Shown: positions 38,101-51,573 of the stretch, piece by piece
Layout: each line of letters begins with the position of its first letter
Numbering within the stretch: the stretch's first letter is position 1
Assembly: GCF_003254395.2 (NCBI RefSeq)
Contig: NC_037645.1
Span: forward strand, 7,997,229 to 8,061,228
DNA: 64,000 bases
Reading direction: 5' to 3'
From: Apis mellifera
Taxonomy: Eukaryota > Arthropoda > Insecta > Hymenoptera > Apidae
Notes under the pieces: generated by a model
Seen by the model: the letters and a program-made list of their open reading frames with translations, nothing else
Database searches by the model: none
What the model was told of the DNA's origin: nothing
Position numbers and translations under genes: made by a program

Positions 38101-41100
38101 GGCACGGAAAGCGAGAGAAAGATGGAGAATTACGGCCGATAGGTGACGAAGGACAAGGTGCGAAGAAGCCTTTAGGCCGCAAAAAAAGAGAGACGAGCCA
38201 ATTAGACGGTGGGACGGAATAAATCGAGAGAAGGAGGACGCGTAACGAATCGTCCTAACCTATTAACTTGTAAATTGCTTCCGACTGGCGTGCACAGGCA
38301 ATTCTGGCCGGGCATAAATTCGCGAAATAAATCGTTTGGCGTTTGTCGTCGTCCAAACAAGACTCGGTTCTTATTATTGGCGAATCGCTCGAGTCGAACC
38401 TAACCTCTCCTCTCGACCTATAAACGATATATACTCCCTCCTCTTTTTTTATATATAATTTCATCGACGCCCGTTTCATTAAAATTGCAAATGGTGGAAA
38501 ACATCGTGCAATCTCCGAGGACACTCTAATTCCCGATTCGAGGATTCGATAAGCAGGATATTCTAAGCTTACAGTCCGACGAGACGATAGAGAACCTGTT
38601 TCTCGCTTCGATCGAAATAGGAAACTTTTGCTCGACGAGGCTGTGACGAGCGTGCAAATAAAAGGGGCGAAAGAAATCGACAGGAATACTATCTCGGGCT
38701 ACTATCACCGACACCATCTTCTTATTCTTATTCCTTTCCTTTCTCTCCTTTCCCTCCCCCCCGACTCTCTTCTTCGGAAGAGAAAGAAAGGAGAGCAGAG
38801 ATGGCGCGGTCGCGGATTGGACAGCGACGTTATTCAAAGTGTGAACGGATGCAAATCTCGTCTCTCATGAGCGGAATTTTCAAGGAAGCTGAAAGATGGA
38901 TGGAGCGCGCCGCCGGCACCGGACAATACGACCAACATTTGCATCTGGTACATAATTCAGTCGCCGTTTCTGCCCCCGACCACGGCTGCGTGCGCTTCTC
39001 ATAAACCACCACGCCGATCTCACGAAATCCGCCTCCCAGGGAAATCTTTCTCTCTCTTTTTACACTTCCTCCCACACCTTCGAAATTTTTTTATTCCTAC
39101 GAATTGCAAACGAGCCACGAATTCTTTCTATCCCTCGCATTTCTAATCAAACGGTTGCTTCGTTACTTACTTCGTGACGATCGTTAAAATTTTTCTCGTC
39201 CAAACTTTTTCTTTCCATTTTTCACGATTCACGATCGTTATCGAGAAACATTCGGGGGGGGAAAAAAGCACGGATTATCTTTCACTTCAGATAACCCAGC
39301 TGTCTAATAATAATAATAATAATAATCGAAAGACGTTTAATCGCGAGACGAGTGATTAGATTAGATAATTAATTGTAATTAATATAATCACTAAAGTGTT
39401 CCAAGAAAGAGAGAAGAAAAAAAGGAGTCATTGTTGTCATCGATAAATCAGAGAAATTTAATTAAAGAGATTTGAAAAAGAAAAAACATTTCCAATTAGA
39501 CATTCGCGTAATTAAACTTTTTTTTTTCTCGTATTTACGCCGAGAAGAAAGCGAACGGAATCTTTAATAACCAAATTATTAATGTTTCGGAGAAAACTGG
39601 GATCGTACTTTTAAAATGATTCGTTCATCTCCGTAATTAATCCCGCACGATAACGATTTCTCGAAAAGCGCAACACTTTCGTTTCACTTTTCAGCCGGCG
39701 AGGGAAATTGGACTGGAAGCTTTCCTCGCGAATCGCGAGTCGGAACACAATGGCGGCGGCAGATCGCGCGGATAACGCGTTGCGAACGACATTTTCCTCG
39801 GCCGAAACGGGTTCACGGCTCGATGCGGATTCTTTTCTCGGAAGAGTCGTCGCCCGATCTCTGCTCGCACGTGCCACGGAAATTTAGGGGATTTGCGGGA
39901 GCGAAGTTGGTAGGCGTGGTGACACAAACATGGCTTCTGGAAAAGAACAGAGAGCAGCACGTCGGTGCATGTTCTTGGGAAGCGATAATCGAGTATTTCT
40001 GTGTGTTGCAGAGAGAGACGAGTCGAGATTAGAAACATCTTTATCTCGATTCTATACTGCGTTGCGCTGAAAAATCAAGGAAGAGAGAATTTAATTTACG
40101 AAGTGATCGCAACTTTTTGAAATACTTGCTGTTAAACTCACGAATAGAAATTTGTTCGATCAAAATCAACTTACTTATACTTTATTGCTCAGAAAAGTCA
40201 CTGTAATTTATATTTGTTCGAAACGTATGAAAAATAAAGAAGACGTGAAACAATTCTTCTCTTGGAATATAATTATCATTCAATTCCTTAAAATCATTAT
40301 CTCTGAAACAGAGGCGAAGATTATTTCATCGTTGGAATCTTTCTTCTCGTTTCCAAATATCAATGGAAGGATATTAAAAGGAGAACGATTTTCGTTTCTC
40401 AATTTCCCTCTCCCCTCCCTCCTTACTTGAATTCCCGAGAAAAAATGTCAGAGGGCACGCTTCGAGAGTTCGGCGAAAAAATTCCTCTCTCTCTCTCTCT
40501 GCCCGGCTGGATTAACGGGTCCCGCGGGCGACGCTGGCGCTTCTGTTGCCACTGGAATGTCCAGGAACGCCCGGAGGACCGTAACTCCGACGAGCATCGC
40601 GCGGTGTTGCACGGCGTGGCATGGCGCGCGCGATAACCATCGGCCGAGGACGAGAAGGGAAGAAAAGGTAGAGAAAGATAGAGACAGAGAGAGGGAGCTC
40701 GTGTAGGACAGCCGTTAACGAGCGATTCCGCGCAGAAACCTGGCCCTCCCCTCCTTCCCCCTCCACCCTTTCTCCGCCACACTTCGAGGATCGCTCGAGG
40801 ATTCGCTCGCTCGTTGGAAAATACTTCCTCTCCTCTTCTTCCAAAAAAGAAATATATATATAGCAAGGGTGGCTCTCGCCCCTTGTTGCGCCCCGAATAA
40901 AACAGAGACATCCAACCGAGCGAGGGAAAAAAAAGAAAGAAGGAAAGCAAGAAAGGAAACGACGAAGAGAAAGGAGGAGGAATAAAAAAGAGAGAAAAGA
41001 GAGAAAAAAAGCAGCGAAAAGTTCCCAGCTGTTCGAGGCCTATCTCCGCGATGGATCAAAGATGGCGGACGGGTCGGTTGAGCGGCACGAAGAGAGAGAA

Positions 41101-44100
41101 AGAGGGAGGGTTTCAACCCTTGCTATCTGGCCCATCGGGGCTTTCGAGCACGTTGGACTCTGTACCCGGTTCATATAATAAACGCTCGGCTGGAATTTCC
41201 GTGGAAGAGACACGTCGGCACAATGCGTTTTCACGTGAGCTCGATATGTGCCACGACTTTATTATTTCGGGAGGGAAGGGGAGAGAGGGAGTGGGGTGAA
41301 CATATATATATACCTGGTGGTGGCCGCCCTTTGTTTCGCTGATCGTATCGGCGACGGCCCTCTTTCTCTCCTCTCTCGTCACATCTGCGACCGGATTCGC
41401 TCGGTCGGTAAAAACGCGACATATTGTGCGAAAAGCATATGGCCCTCGTGGCTCCTCCTATTTTTCGGGGACCCTGTCCCCCTTTTTTTCACCGAGGGGG
41501 TCGAGGATCGTTAATCGACCGGATTCTACCGCGTTCCTACCGTTCGTTCAAGTTTCTGTTTCTCCTCGAGATATACGTATATATGTAACGCGGTCGTAAA
41601 TCGTCGTCGGTGCAATTGACGTCGCGATGTAATATATATAACGTTGTCGGTAATCGGTTCGAGTCCGGATTTTTTCCTCGATCGAGTTTACGATATATTT
41701 CTAGACGATAGCTATTATAACAGATCGGTGATTAGACTTCATTAAGCGTGGATTAGCATTCTTATGCACAGATCAAACTATATCTTTATAGATCGAATTC
41801 TAGATATACTTCAAACTTCAACTACCAATTCTACAGAAGATATTACCTGCAATTTTTCTTTTGTAAATTTAAATTAATACATTTATCAGTATTCGAATAT
41901 TTTTATATTTCCAGCAAGTATCTTTTCACTGTCGAAAAGAATAAATTGGACAAGAAAAGGAAGAAATATTCGATACCAATTATCGAACACGGTGCAAGCG
42001 TTTAATATCGAAGGCGAAGTTTGGATGCTCGGCTCGATTATTAAAATAAAAGAGAGAAACTCGCGGGCAGAGAAAAATTACAGCGTCGAGCCGAAAATGT
42101 GACACGCGTACCGGCGATAAGGCGACGCCTACCGATTTAAACCGATACATATTTTATTGGGGAAGGCGCGCGAGATCCACGCGAGAGAGTCTCGGTTGAA
42201 TGATAGATGGGCGGGCCGCCGTCGTAATATTTGGCGGGTTCGAAAATTTTTGCCCAATTAACCGAAATATTATCAAGATTAATCATTCACCCGTCCGCGA
42301 CAAGTTCAAACATGTTTTTGAAAGTCATTAATTCACTTTGTAATTACTTCGAGGATTATTGTTAGATTTTACGCGTTTTATTCTCTGAAATGACCATGTT
42401 TACGATTTCGACGCTGTAATGAAATATTCAAACTTGTTTAACCTTTTCTCTTTTAATTAGTAGATTTATCCAGCGAGTATTTACAATGTATTTATGCAAA
42501 ATTTATGAATACATAAAAATACTTGGGAATACGGCGTGGAAAACGATACAAAATATTCAAAGTATAGTTATATTTAATATTTGTGAGGGGGAAAAAAAAA
42601 TTGAATCTCTATTCAAGCCCCATTTTTTTCACATTCACAAAAATTTAATCTTGCAAAAAATATCTGTGTACCTAATTGAAAGGTAATTAAGCACGATGAC
42701 TTTTCGTTTTTTGTATTAACAATTGAAACGAAAAGATATCAATGATATTCCATGACGTTAATTATATTACATTTCCACGCGTTGGATTACAAAACGTGTT
42801 TGAACTTTATAGATTCTTTGCAGAGAAACAAAAATGTCGTGCAATCGAACGAACAGTATAGAAACTTGTGCTATATATATCTATTCAATATATTTTATCG
42901 ACGATTAATTGTCGTTTCGAAGAAAGCTTCGATCAATTTCAACGTGTTATTCTCGCGATATAAAAATCTTTTGGATTGAATCGTGAAATCTGATTGAAGA
43001 ACGCGTCGGATTGATAGAGCGAAGGAACGGCCGACAAATGACGGCAAAAACGTGATGATTAATAAATCCGAGGTGCGTGAGCGGCGTAATTAGAGAAGCG
43101 GGCAAGGTGGCGGGTAGAAAAAGCTTGAATCCATCAGCTTTGCTCTATCGCGCACAGGAGAAAGCGCGCGAGAGGGATAGTGAAACGTCACTGGTCGGCT
43201 ATGCGCTTTTGCATCCGCGGAATGCAGTCAGTCTCTTCTCTCGAGATCGTGTATTAAGCCTATGATCGAACAACCAAGCGCTCACTTTCCCTTCGAACCG
43301 ACTCCTCGTATCCATTCTTATTAATCGTGATACGAATCCGATTGTAAAAAAATTCTTGTGGATTTAAAGACTTGTGGATGAGAGTTTCCAACTGTTTCCA
43401 AGCATTTAATTGTATCTGTAATTATGAATAATTATGAATATTTTAACCGTGAGATTATACCACGATCGATCGAATAAAAATTAAGATAATCTTCCGATTT
43501 ACTTATAAATGATATTTGTTTAAGTAAGCATATTGATATATGTTAATTTTGATTTTTTAAACGGAATCATAATTTGTAACGATTTTCACACACAGATTTT
43601 ATAATTATTCGAACGAAAAATTTTAAAGACGTAAGACATAACCTAAAAACCAACGTCGTATCGGATGTCATTTCAATTCATCCGTAAATATTGAACACGA
43701 TCCGTTTAATTTTTCAACGCGAAACTTCTCGTCGATGAAAAATGCTGTTGGATAGAGCACACTGTTGGTTAGAATTTATGAATCTAGGAACGAAACGAGG
43801 GAAGACGAGACCGATATCGAGTTTCGCCATTTCGTCTGCGTAGGTGCCAGCCTGCTCGACGAAAATAGATCGAATTCACACGAACTATACGAGCCGATTG
43901 CACGAAAGCCTCTGTTACCCTTCGTGGTATCGATCCTAGGCCAAGTCCTACCGATATCCCTCGTAATCCCGAATTTCCATTTCTAATGCGTTTCCCCCGT
44001 GTTCAAATCATTTTTCAAACGGCACTTCACTCGACGAGACATTTTTTTCCTTTCATAAAAATAATTTCACAAATGTACGATATAAACGATGTAAATATCA

Positions 44101-45613
44101 TAAATGATTACGCGATAACGTGATTATTTTCACTCGTCGATTCCACTTTTGTATATAAAAAACCAAGAAAAAGAAAATGAAATAATTTCTAACCTCTTAA
44201 GAAATTCGTATCCGTCGTCAAGAAATCTTCTCATCAATTCCTTTTATTTCCCTCGTTATTTCACTTTTAATTCGACAAATACGGATTATAGCGTTAATAT
44301 AATCGTGATTTTTGTTAATTTTCATCCTTTCAATCGCATAATACATTTTCCATTCACTCGATAGAATCTCGATTCGACCATTACACACTTCACGTCGCGT
44401 GATCTTCTATTTCCTAATTGTTTCGTATGGTGGCGTTCCAGTTGCCTGTTCATTACCTTCAGAAATTGAAATTTATTACTCTATTTTCACTCTTTTACTT
44501 TTCTTTGAATTTCACTGTACATTTCTTTTTCTTTTTTTTTTTTTTTTTTTTTGGAAAATTTGGGCCATGTATCTACATACACACGTATATATTCTAATCG
44601 ATGATGAATACGCAAGCGGGAACACACCGTCGCGCGTTAATGGTCACGTACAGGAAATTAGCTTGGCCTTGTTTTATCTTGCATTCTGATGACTGCATCT
44701 GCGTATCGCGAGAAACACATAACTCCGTTGCACCGCGAGCACGTATTAATTAAGCATGTGCGGCTCGATGAGCTCCAAGGAAACGATCAAGGACACCGCT
44801 TTTACGAGCCAGACAGGTGCACGAAAGCTTTTCAACGAATCGTCGATTCCCGTTCGTCGAAAAGGGACAATGATAGGCTCTGCGTAAAAATTTCGATTTT
44901 TGCGTCAACTGGAGATATAATGGCGGGCTCAAGTGACGACTAATTCTAAATATGTGGAAATTTCGATATTTCCATAATGATTTTTTTGTTCATTTCATCA
45001 ATAATTAAACGCTACTTTACCGTATAATATACTACTAATTTTATATGCAATTTATCAAGTATTGGATAAGTAATTAGAGAATTTCAATGAGACGTTATAT
45101 TCTTTTGATCTTGTCTTTTTAAACGATTTAAAAGTTAAATTAACCTCACTTTCTGGCATTATTTTCAATTTTGACGTCAAAACGTATAATTAACGTCCAA
45201 TTTTTCTTCAAATCAAATAATATATATTTCAATAAAATTGATCAATCCTTTAATCCAATACGAATATATTTCGAAAAATATACGAGGAAGTTCATAGAAT
45301 TAAACGAGCAACACGTAGACGAGGCAAAAACTGAAAATGAATATATTACACGTGTTACGTAAGAGCGACAACCTTTATACATCAATCTAATACTTCCGAA
45401 AGGCGGATATAAACAGAGATCTCCGTTACGTGTACACGAAATATACACTCTTTATCTCTAACAAGATTCTGATATTTTTCGTAGACGCCTCGACAAAGTT
45501 ACGTAAAGTTTCCTCTCCGCGTGGATTTACAATTCAAATCACGAACATTGTATGCGTCTTCGATCCTTCCCGACCGAAACTATCCACGCCAAATATATCG
45601 TGCAAGTAAATAA

Positions 45614-45649
45614 AAAGAAAGAAAGAAAGAAAGGAAGAAAGAAAGAAAG
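45614..45649. repeat. GAAA microsatellite beside exon 2
   Basis: GAAA tetranucleotides with one GGAA interruption lie 22 bp from the exon 2 donor, within intron 2. On the transcript strand this is a CTTT tract just downstream of the 5' splice site. Confidence 0.9.
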
Positions 45650-45670
45650 CGGTTCAGCTTAGGTACTTAC

Positions 45671-45816
45671 CAGCCGTCGTTTCGGCTTGATGAGAGGTCG
45701 GTTCTGCCCGTTCATCTTGTAGTAGAGGCCGCAAGCGTTGCAGAGGTAGTGACCGGTACCGTCTCGTCTCCACAGTGGCGTCGATGTCGCGCCGCAATTC
45801 ACGCATTCGCGGCCCT
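45671..45816 (-). CDS. grn: GATA factor grain, coding exon 2 (N-terminal zinc finger)
   Basis: This 146-bp exon encodes the N-terminal GATA zinc finger. It enters in phase 1: the last G of exon 1 plus AG makes Glu433, followed by 48 codons starting GRECVNCGATSTPLWRRDGT and ending IKPKRRL. The four zinc ligands fit C-X2-C-X17-C-X2-C (Cys437, 440, 458, 461). The LCNACGLYYKMNGQNRPL segment is nearly invariant in the GATA1/2/3 class. In this family the N-finger stabilises binding to some GATA sites and contacts FOG/U-shaped cofactors; that role is inferred from the family. The acceptor is the AG at 45818-45817 and the donor is GTAAGT at 45670-45665. The 146-bp length and the exit in phase 0 after RRL match, from memory, the vertebrate GATA N-finger exon. 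Confidence 0.97.
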
Positions 45817-47637
45817 CTATCGGAAGAATACCGTGGAAACGACCAATTCGATTAATCTCGCGACTTTTAGGTTACGTACGTATATATTTTGGGACAAGCG
45901 TTCCAATGATACCGATCGAGCGACCGATAAAACGAATTCTTCTCGCATCAGAAATCTATCTAATTATTCTCCTTTATTTATCTATATGTATATCGATTGA
46001 GAAAATTAGAGAAAAATTTTCAATCGCGATTGAAAGAAGAATTCGATTCAGGTACACGTTCGATCGTTCAATAATCAAGTTACAAAAGCTTGGCGCACGC
46101 TGGTTTCTCGAGATGATATGGAATAATGAAAAATAAGAAATATTGAATATTTTCAAGGGAGAAAATCGATTCGATATCGAGAATCCAACGTGCTCGAAGC
46201 GAACAACACCAAGTCACGAAGATCGGTGATCAAAGTGGCATGCAGTTGCAGACATACCATATCAAGCGATTACCAGAGCAAAAGCAGAGTCTTTAAGGAC
46301 CGTGGATCGAACGCGTTGGTCCGATAGCGGCTTGTTAATGTTACGAGGGGAGAGATTCTCAGAGATTCAGATTGAAAGATTGGAAGAAGGAAGGAAGAGT
46401 AGAACCTGGTATCGTTAGTTTCAACCCCCACCAAACAACACGGGAACAAGGAAGGAAGGAAGGAAGGAGTTTCAAACTTTCAGGCAAATTTCTCGTTTTA
46501 TTACTCTTTTCGTTTCCATGCGCGTTGGAGAGAAAACGTGCCTGAAATTTTTCGGAATATCGATTAATAGGAGGAAGAGGAAGGGGAATAATCGAATTCT
46601 ATCCAATGATACATGGAATAAGAATTTTCCTCGAACCGTGAAATCCGCGTCTCTCGAATTGATCCATCGAGCTGCGTCCTCCTCGGGATTGGACCGAGCG
46701 TTCTCCATTTTACTGGAAAAAATCCGATGACTTGTTCGTTTTTGACATTTTCTTTTTTCTTTTTTCTTTTTTGTCGAACCTTTCGCGACCGACGTGGCCA
46801 AAGTGATTCGAATGTATACAAAATTCGTCGAAACATTTGCAATTTAAAAAAAAAAAGTAAAAAAAAGAGAGAGAGAGAAGAAAGAAAGAAAAGAGAATTA
46901 ATAATAATCCTGACCTAATTTAACAACAGCAATTCTCGTTTAACAGGATTTATACGTTGTCGGAAGCTTCGCCACTCGGAGAAGAGGCGACCACTCGAGA
47001 TTGTTTTAATTGCGATCGTTGATCGTTGAAACCGTCTCGGCGCAGAAGAAAAGTAATTTTTAGAGGAGAAAGAGGTTTTTTTTATTTCGACGAAAAGCCG
47101 ACTCTTGCCGGGGGAGAGGAGGAACGAGACCAAAGCGAGGCTGCCGGCCGCCTCGCGCCACTTTTGCCATAAACGGATGAATTATGATCCAGGACGAGGA
47201 AACCGGCGTTCCGTCATGAACATTTTCGCCCGGCCAATTTCTTGTCTCTCTCTCTCTTCATTATCGGCCGATCATTGCCGACTAACGATCATTCGCTCAA
47301 CGCGTTAATATTCCAACCAGGCCGTTCTAACTTTGTTCCTCTTAATAATAATAATAATAATAATCTCGACGGTGTTTGAAAATTCTCTCCTTTCTCTCTA
47401 AACCCCTCGAACCGAATCAACATGGTGGAAGTCTTGATAATTAATTCTTAAATCTCAAACGTAACGAAAAAAAAAAAATTCTTATCCTTGAAATAACATA
47501 TTTTTTTTTTAAAGATCCGCTGATTTACATTGCAAATTTTTTAGAAATTTTATCATCGGGGAATTATTAAAATTAGAAACTTAATAAACATTGAAAAATT
47601 GTAAAGATCGTACACACACAGTAGAATAGAAATTTTT

Positions 47638-47685
47638 TTCTTTCTTTCTTTCTTTCTTTCTTTCTTTCCTTTTTTTTTTTTTTTT
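47638..47685. repeat. CTTT microsatellite and T run
   Basis: About seven TTTC units run into an uninterrupted T tract. Confidence 0.9.
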
Positions 47686-49884
47686 AAGGAATATGAATAT
47701 TATAATTGAATTGCTGATCCTTATCACACAAGGATCCTTATTGCCTATTTCTCCTCTCTCTCTCTCCCCGGCAGGAGAGAAGAAACTAATAAAACGTGTC
47801 AAAAGAATTATTAAAATTAGAAATTTTAATTAAATTTGCAAATTTGAATTAACATGCAACGAGGCATAATTAATCCAGCCTCGGGGGCCGGGAGCCAAGG
47901 GTTAAAAAAACTCCGCTCAAAAGAGTACAGACCGGAGAAGAGAACCATGGTCGAGTCGAAAAGCGTGAAACGTGTCGAGGAGAAAATCGGCATTGAGCAA
48001 AAATCTTAGCCTGTCTGCCTCGTTAATTGCAATTTTCACTCGTGGCAAAAGGAGCGAGAGAAAGAAAAAGAGGGGGGAAAAGAAACAGAATCACCTCTCC
48101 TCTTCTTCGTTAACGATTAATTAATAAAACTCATCATTCTCCAACAAGAAGAGAAATTTCTCCCTCCCTCTCTCCCTCCCTCTCTCTCTCTCTCTACGCC
48201 TATTAAACGGGCGAAACGTAATTTTTAATAACGAAGATGAAAATTATACATCGTGCATGCGTGCACACTCTCGCGAATTATAAATGCTAAATTTTTACTT
48301 TCGACTCGAAGTGTGTTTCAAGCGGGGAAAAAAAAGCTTTACGTTCTCTTAAACACCGTATTCGCTCGTCCTCTTGCCACATCGACGTTTCTTCTTCCTC
48401 CTCCTCCTCTTCTTCTTCTTCGTACGAGAGCGTTTATACATGTGTGTGTGTCGTAAGTCGATTTAATTAGCGGACTTCCACGCCGCGAAGCCGGGCCATT
48501 GTTCCCGGAATTAGGATTTTTACCACGCCGTCCTCGCCGCAGACCGACTGTTATTACAGCAATCAACGTATCCGGCATTTTTCAACCGTTTCATTCCCAT
48601 TCCCCCTTCCACCTCCCCTTCGACCCAGATTAGCCTCACTCCTGATTTTTCTCAATCCTTCTCTATCCCTCTTCGTTTTTTTTAAGGGGAGGGAGGGGGT
48701 TGTATCTCGAGTGGTCTCTCTTCCTGCTGTTTCTTTCTTTTCTTTTGAAATATTAATATATATATATATATTCCTATATTATATAAATATGTGAAAAGCA
48801 TGGTAACAAAATTGATTAATTTCGATAATTGTTGTGGAAGATATATATATATATTTCTTTTTTTGGAAAGTTCATCGAGTACTGTTCCCTGAACGATATG
48901 GCGATATTTTGAGACACTTCGCTTCACTTTTGGAATTTTGGTAAGTGTGAAAAAAAAAAGAAAAAATATCGTGCGAGTAAGCACGCGGTTGGTCCGTGGA
49001 CTCTTTTTCTTTTTTCTTTTTCCTATCTTTCGAGAGGGAGATTATATTTTGCCAGTGACAAAACGAAAAAAAACGGTAGCATGTAGCCACACCACATCGA
49101 AATAGAAGATAGACAGATAGATAGAGAGAGAGAGAAAGAGAAGAAGGTACGTGTGTGCTGATTCGCCCGCGCTTGTGTGTGATTACACGCGTGTCTTACA
49201 CCTGTGTATTTATATATAAAAAATATCGATCCGTAAAGAGAGAAAGGTACTGTAGAGAAAGGAATGCGCCGTGTCGAGTCGCCTGTTACTGGACGATGCT
49301 CGATGCTTGTCTTGGGAAACGGTGTGAAATTTTTCATAGAAAAAAAAAAAAGAAAAAAAAAGAGGAGAAAGAAATTGAGAGAATTTTTGAGAAAGAGTTT
49401 CTTTACCCGGAAAAGAAGAGTTTGCCAAACAAAATTTTACGTACAGTTCTCGTGCGGATCAGGGTGCGAATCTCGTGTATATATATATATTTCTTTTTTT
49501 TGAAAATTGTTCAAAAGTTCAATCTTCGGATATAACGTTAAAAAGAAAAACTTTTTTTTCCTTCCTCAAAATTCGCACCCCCACAGCGCGAAGAATTTGG
49601 AAAATTTCAAGCTTTTCGCTGAGAAGATGAGAAAAGTAAGAATCGGCAATGTCCATGGCGTTTCCTTTTTCGTTCGTGTCCCCCACCCTGTGCATCGGCC
49701 TTAATCACAAAAATCAACCAGGTGTGGTGCTGTTCACGCTCCAACGTTTCGCGGGTGCCACTCAAAAAAACACACGGGTGAGGCAAAAATACAAAAATAC
49801 ACGTCTCGTGTGTGTGTGTGTGTGTCTCCCTCTCGCCGAACAACACTCAGCTCGTTCGATAAAAAATAAAGAAAAAAAAACAAG

Positions 49885-49908
49885 ATATATATATATATAT
49901 ATGTATGT

Positions 49909-49940
<32 letters not shown>
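49885..49940. repeat. TA microsatellite with central dyad
   Basis: Two TA runs flank ATGTATGTACACAT, so the whole block is nearly self-complementary. Confidence 0.9.
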
Positions 49941-49944
<4 letters not shown>

Positions 49945-50540
49945 CGTGTTCACCGTTCGTATCAACGAATCGTAAGCGAAAAACGACCGCCACCAAAAGC
50001 TCGTCTGGGGATTTTTAATAAACGAAACAAAACGTAACGAAACATAACGAAACGAAAGAGCAACTCGAGGTTCGATTGAAAAGAAAAAGAAATTGTATTC
50101 CTCGACCGAAACTACTCGTTTCTAGGAACTCGAGGAATATCGATCGGCGCGTGGAACCTCGAGTCGATAAAGTAGAAAAAAAGGAAAAAGTAACCGGTGT
50201 GAACAAAAGTGAAAGCAAAGGATACTCTGGAACTCAAAGCGAAAAGAGAGACGCACGAAACCCGTGTGCTTGGAAATAATTACCCGCGCGTACGGGGTTC
50301 GTGCAAAGCGAAACAAACCAAAAGCGTTAATGTCAAACCAAAAGGGAGGAAGAGAGAAAACAGAAAGAAAAGTACAAACTCGAGCGCGGTCGTTTCGCGC
50401 GACTTTCGTGCGTCCGACCACGAAAGAATCATTCCACTTACGTATCCCACTCCGATGGTAAAAGTAGATGATGTATATCCAAAGTACGAACAAAGTTGCT
50501 TCCACGATTCTTTATCGAAACGTGTAATAACAACGACACC

Positions 50541-50724
50541 AAAATTAATATTAAAATATATAATATAATATTATATATAATAATATTATATATATATATT
50601 ATATATATATATATATTATATATTATTATATAATATTATATATTATATATAATAATATTATATATAATAAAATATTATATATAATATATTTTATATATAA
50701 TATTATATATAATATATATTTTAA
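50541..50724. repeat. 184-bp block of A and T only
   Basis: No G or C occurs between 50541 and 50724. The block is built from TATAT, AATAATATTATA and TATATAATA words and is full of short palindromes. It lies in intron 1, 260 bp past the exon 1 donor. Confidence 0.95.
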
Positions 50725-50983
50725 CTGGTTCCACGATCGAATTATTTCAACTTCTCGAGATTAAAGAAGAAAAGAGTGGAAACGACCGCACTCGCCAAGC
50801 CTTCTTCTTCTTCAAAGAACGAGGCTAGGCGTCGGAACAAAATCCAAAGGAGAACAGAAAAGACCCATAACCGAAGAAACATATATATATATATATATAT
50901 AAAAAAAGAAAACCCGACAGAGATAAAAAAAGAAAAGAAAAGAAAAGTGGGAGGGGGGGGAGGTTGGTAGGCGTGCCGCTTAC

Positions 50984-51509
50984 CGGCGGACGTTCTCGAC
51001 TTGTTCCTGGGCTTTTGCTGCTGCTGCTGCTGCGCGGAAGGCGAGCTCGGCGTGTTGGCGTGCACGTGGCCGACCAACAGCTTCGAGTCGACGTTCACGC
51101 CGGCCACGCCGGCCGCGTTCCCGGCCCCGGCTGCAGCGGCGGCGGCCGCGGCCGCCGCCGCGTGGTGGCCGAAAATACCGGAGACCGCGGCGGCCCCGTT
51201 GTGCGGATTGTGGGACGAAGACGAAGAAGACGACGAGGAGGCGGCGTGATGATGGTGATGGTGGTGGTGGTGGGTGGTACTAGGATACTGCAGGTGCTGG
51301 TACATGTTATACGCGCTGGTTGCCGGGTCGTACTGGGATCCGGAGGTCGCGTGGTGGGTGTTGGAGGCAGCCGCGGCCGCGGCCGCGGCGGCGGCGGCGG
51401 CGGCGGCCGCAGCCGCGTAACTCTCCCTGCACGAGGGCGAACTCGCCCCCCCGCCGCCGCCGCCGCCACCCCCGCCGCCCACGTTGCTCCCCTGATACGC
51501 GGCCGCCTC

Positions 51510-51573
<64 letters not shown>

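Larger units (their letters stand above)
30481..45664. other. Intron 2 segment without recognisable gene
   Basis: Mostly unique sequence with microsatellites (AC at 30902-30921, CT at 31433-31466, TAA near 39304-39326). There are CpG- and purine-rich stretches near 34600-35420 and 40440-41100. The longest open frame, 215 codons at 34609-35256 on the plus strand, is low in complexity and matches nothing I recognise. Confidence 0.6.
10810..45670 (-). other. grn: grain intron 2 (34,861 bp)
   Basis: The intron separates the two zinc-finger exons and has GTAAGT and AG boundaries. No second gene, exon or mobile-element protein could be supported on either strand. A long gene-free intron in a developmental regulator would be a natural place for enhancers, but that is inference. 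The segments are described in separate entries. Confidence 0.9.
45817..50983 (-). other. grn: grain intron 1 (5,167 bp)
   Basis: The intron is bounded by GTAAGC next to exon 1 and AG next to exon 2, phase 1. No coding exon is recognisable in it. It holds microsatellites (CTTT around 47638-47685, TA around 49885-49940), the all-AT block at 50541-50724 and a further TA run at about 50881-50902. Most open frames in it are short and low in complexity. Confidence 0.9.

Noticed and set aside
41640..41680. Possible tRNA T-arm (GGTTCGAGTCC)
   Set aside because: Upstream sequence forms neither anticodon arm nor acceptor stem.
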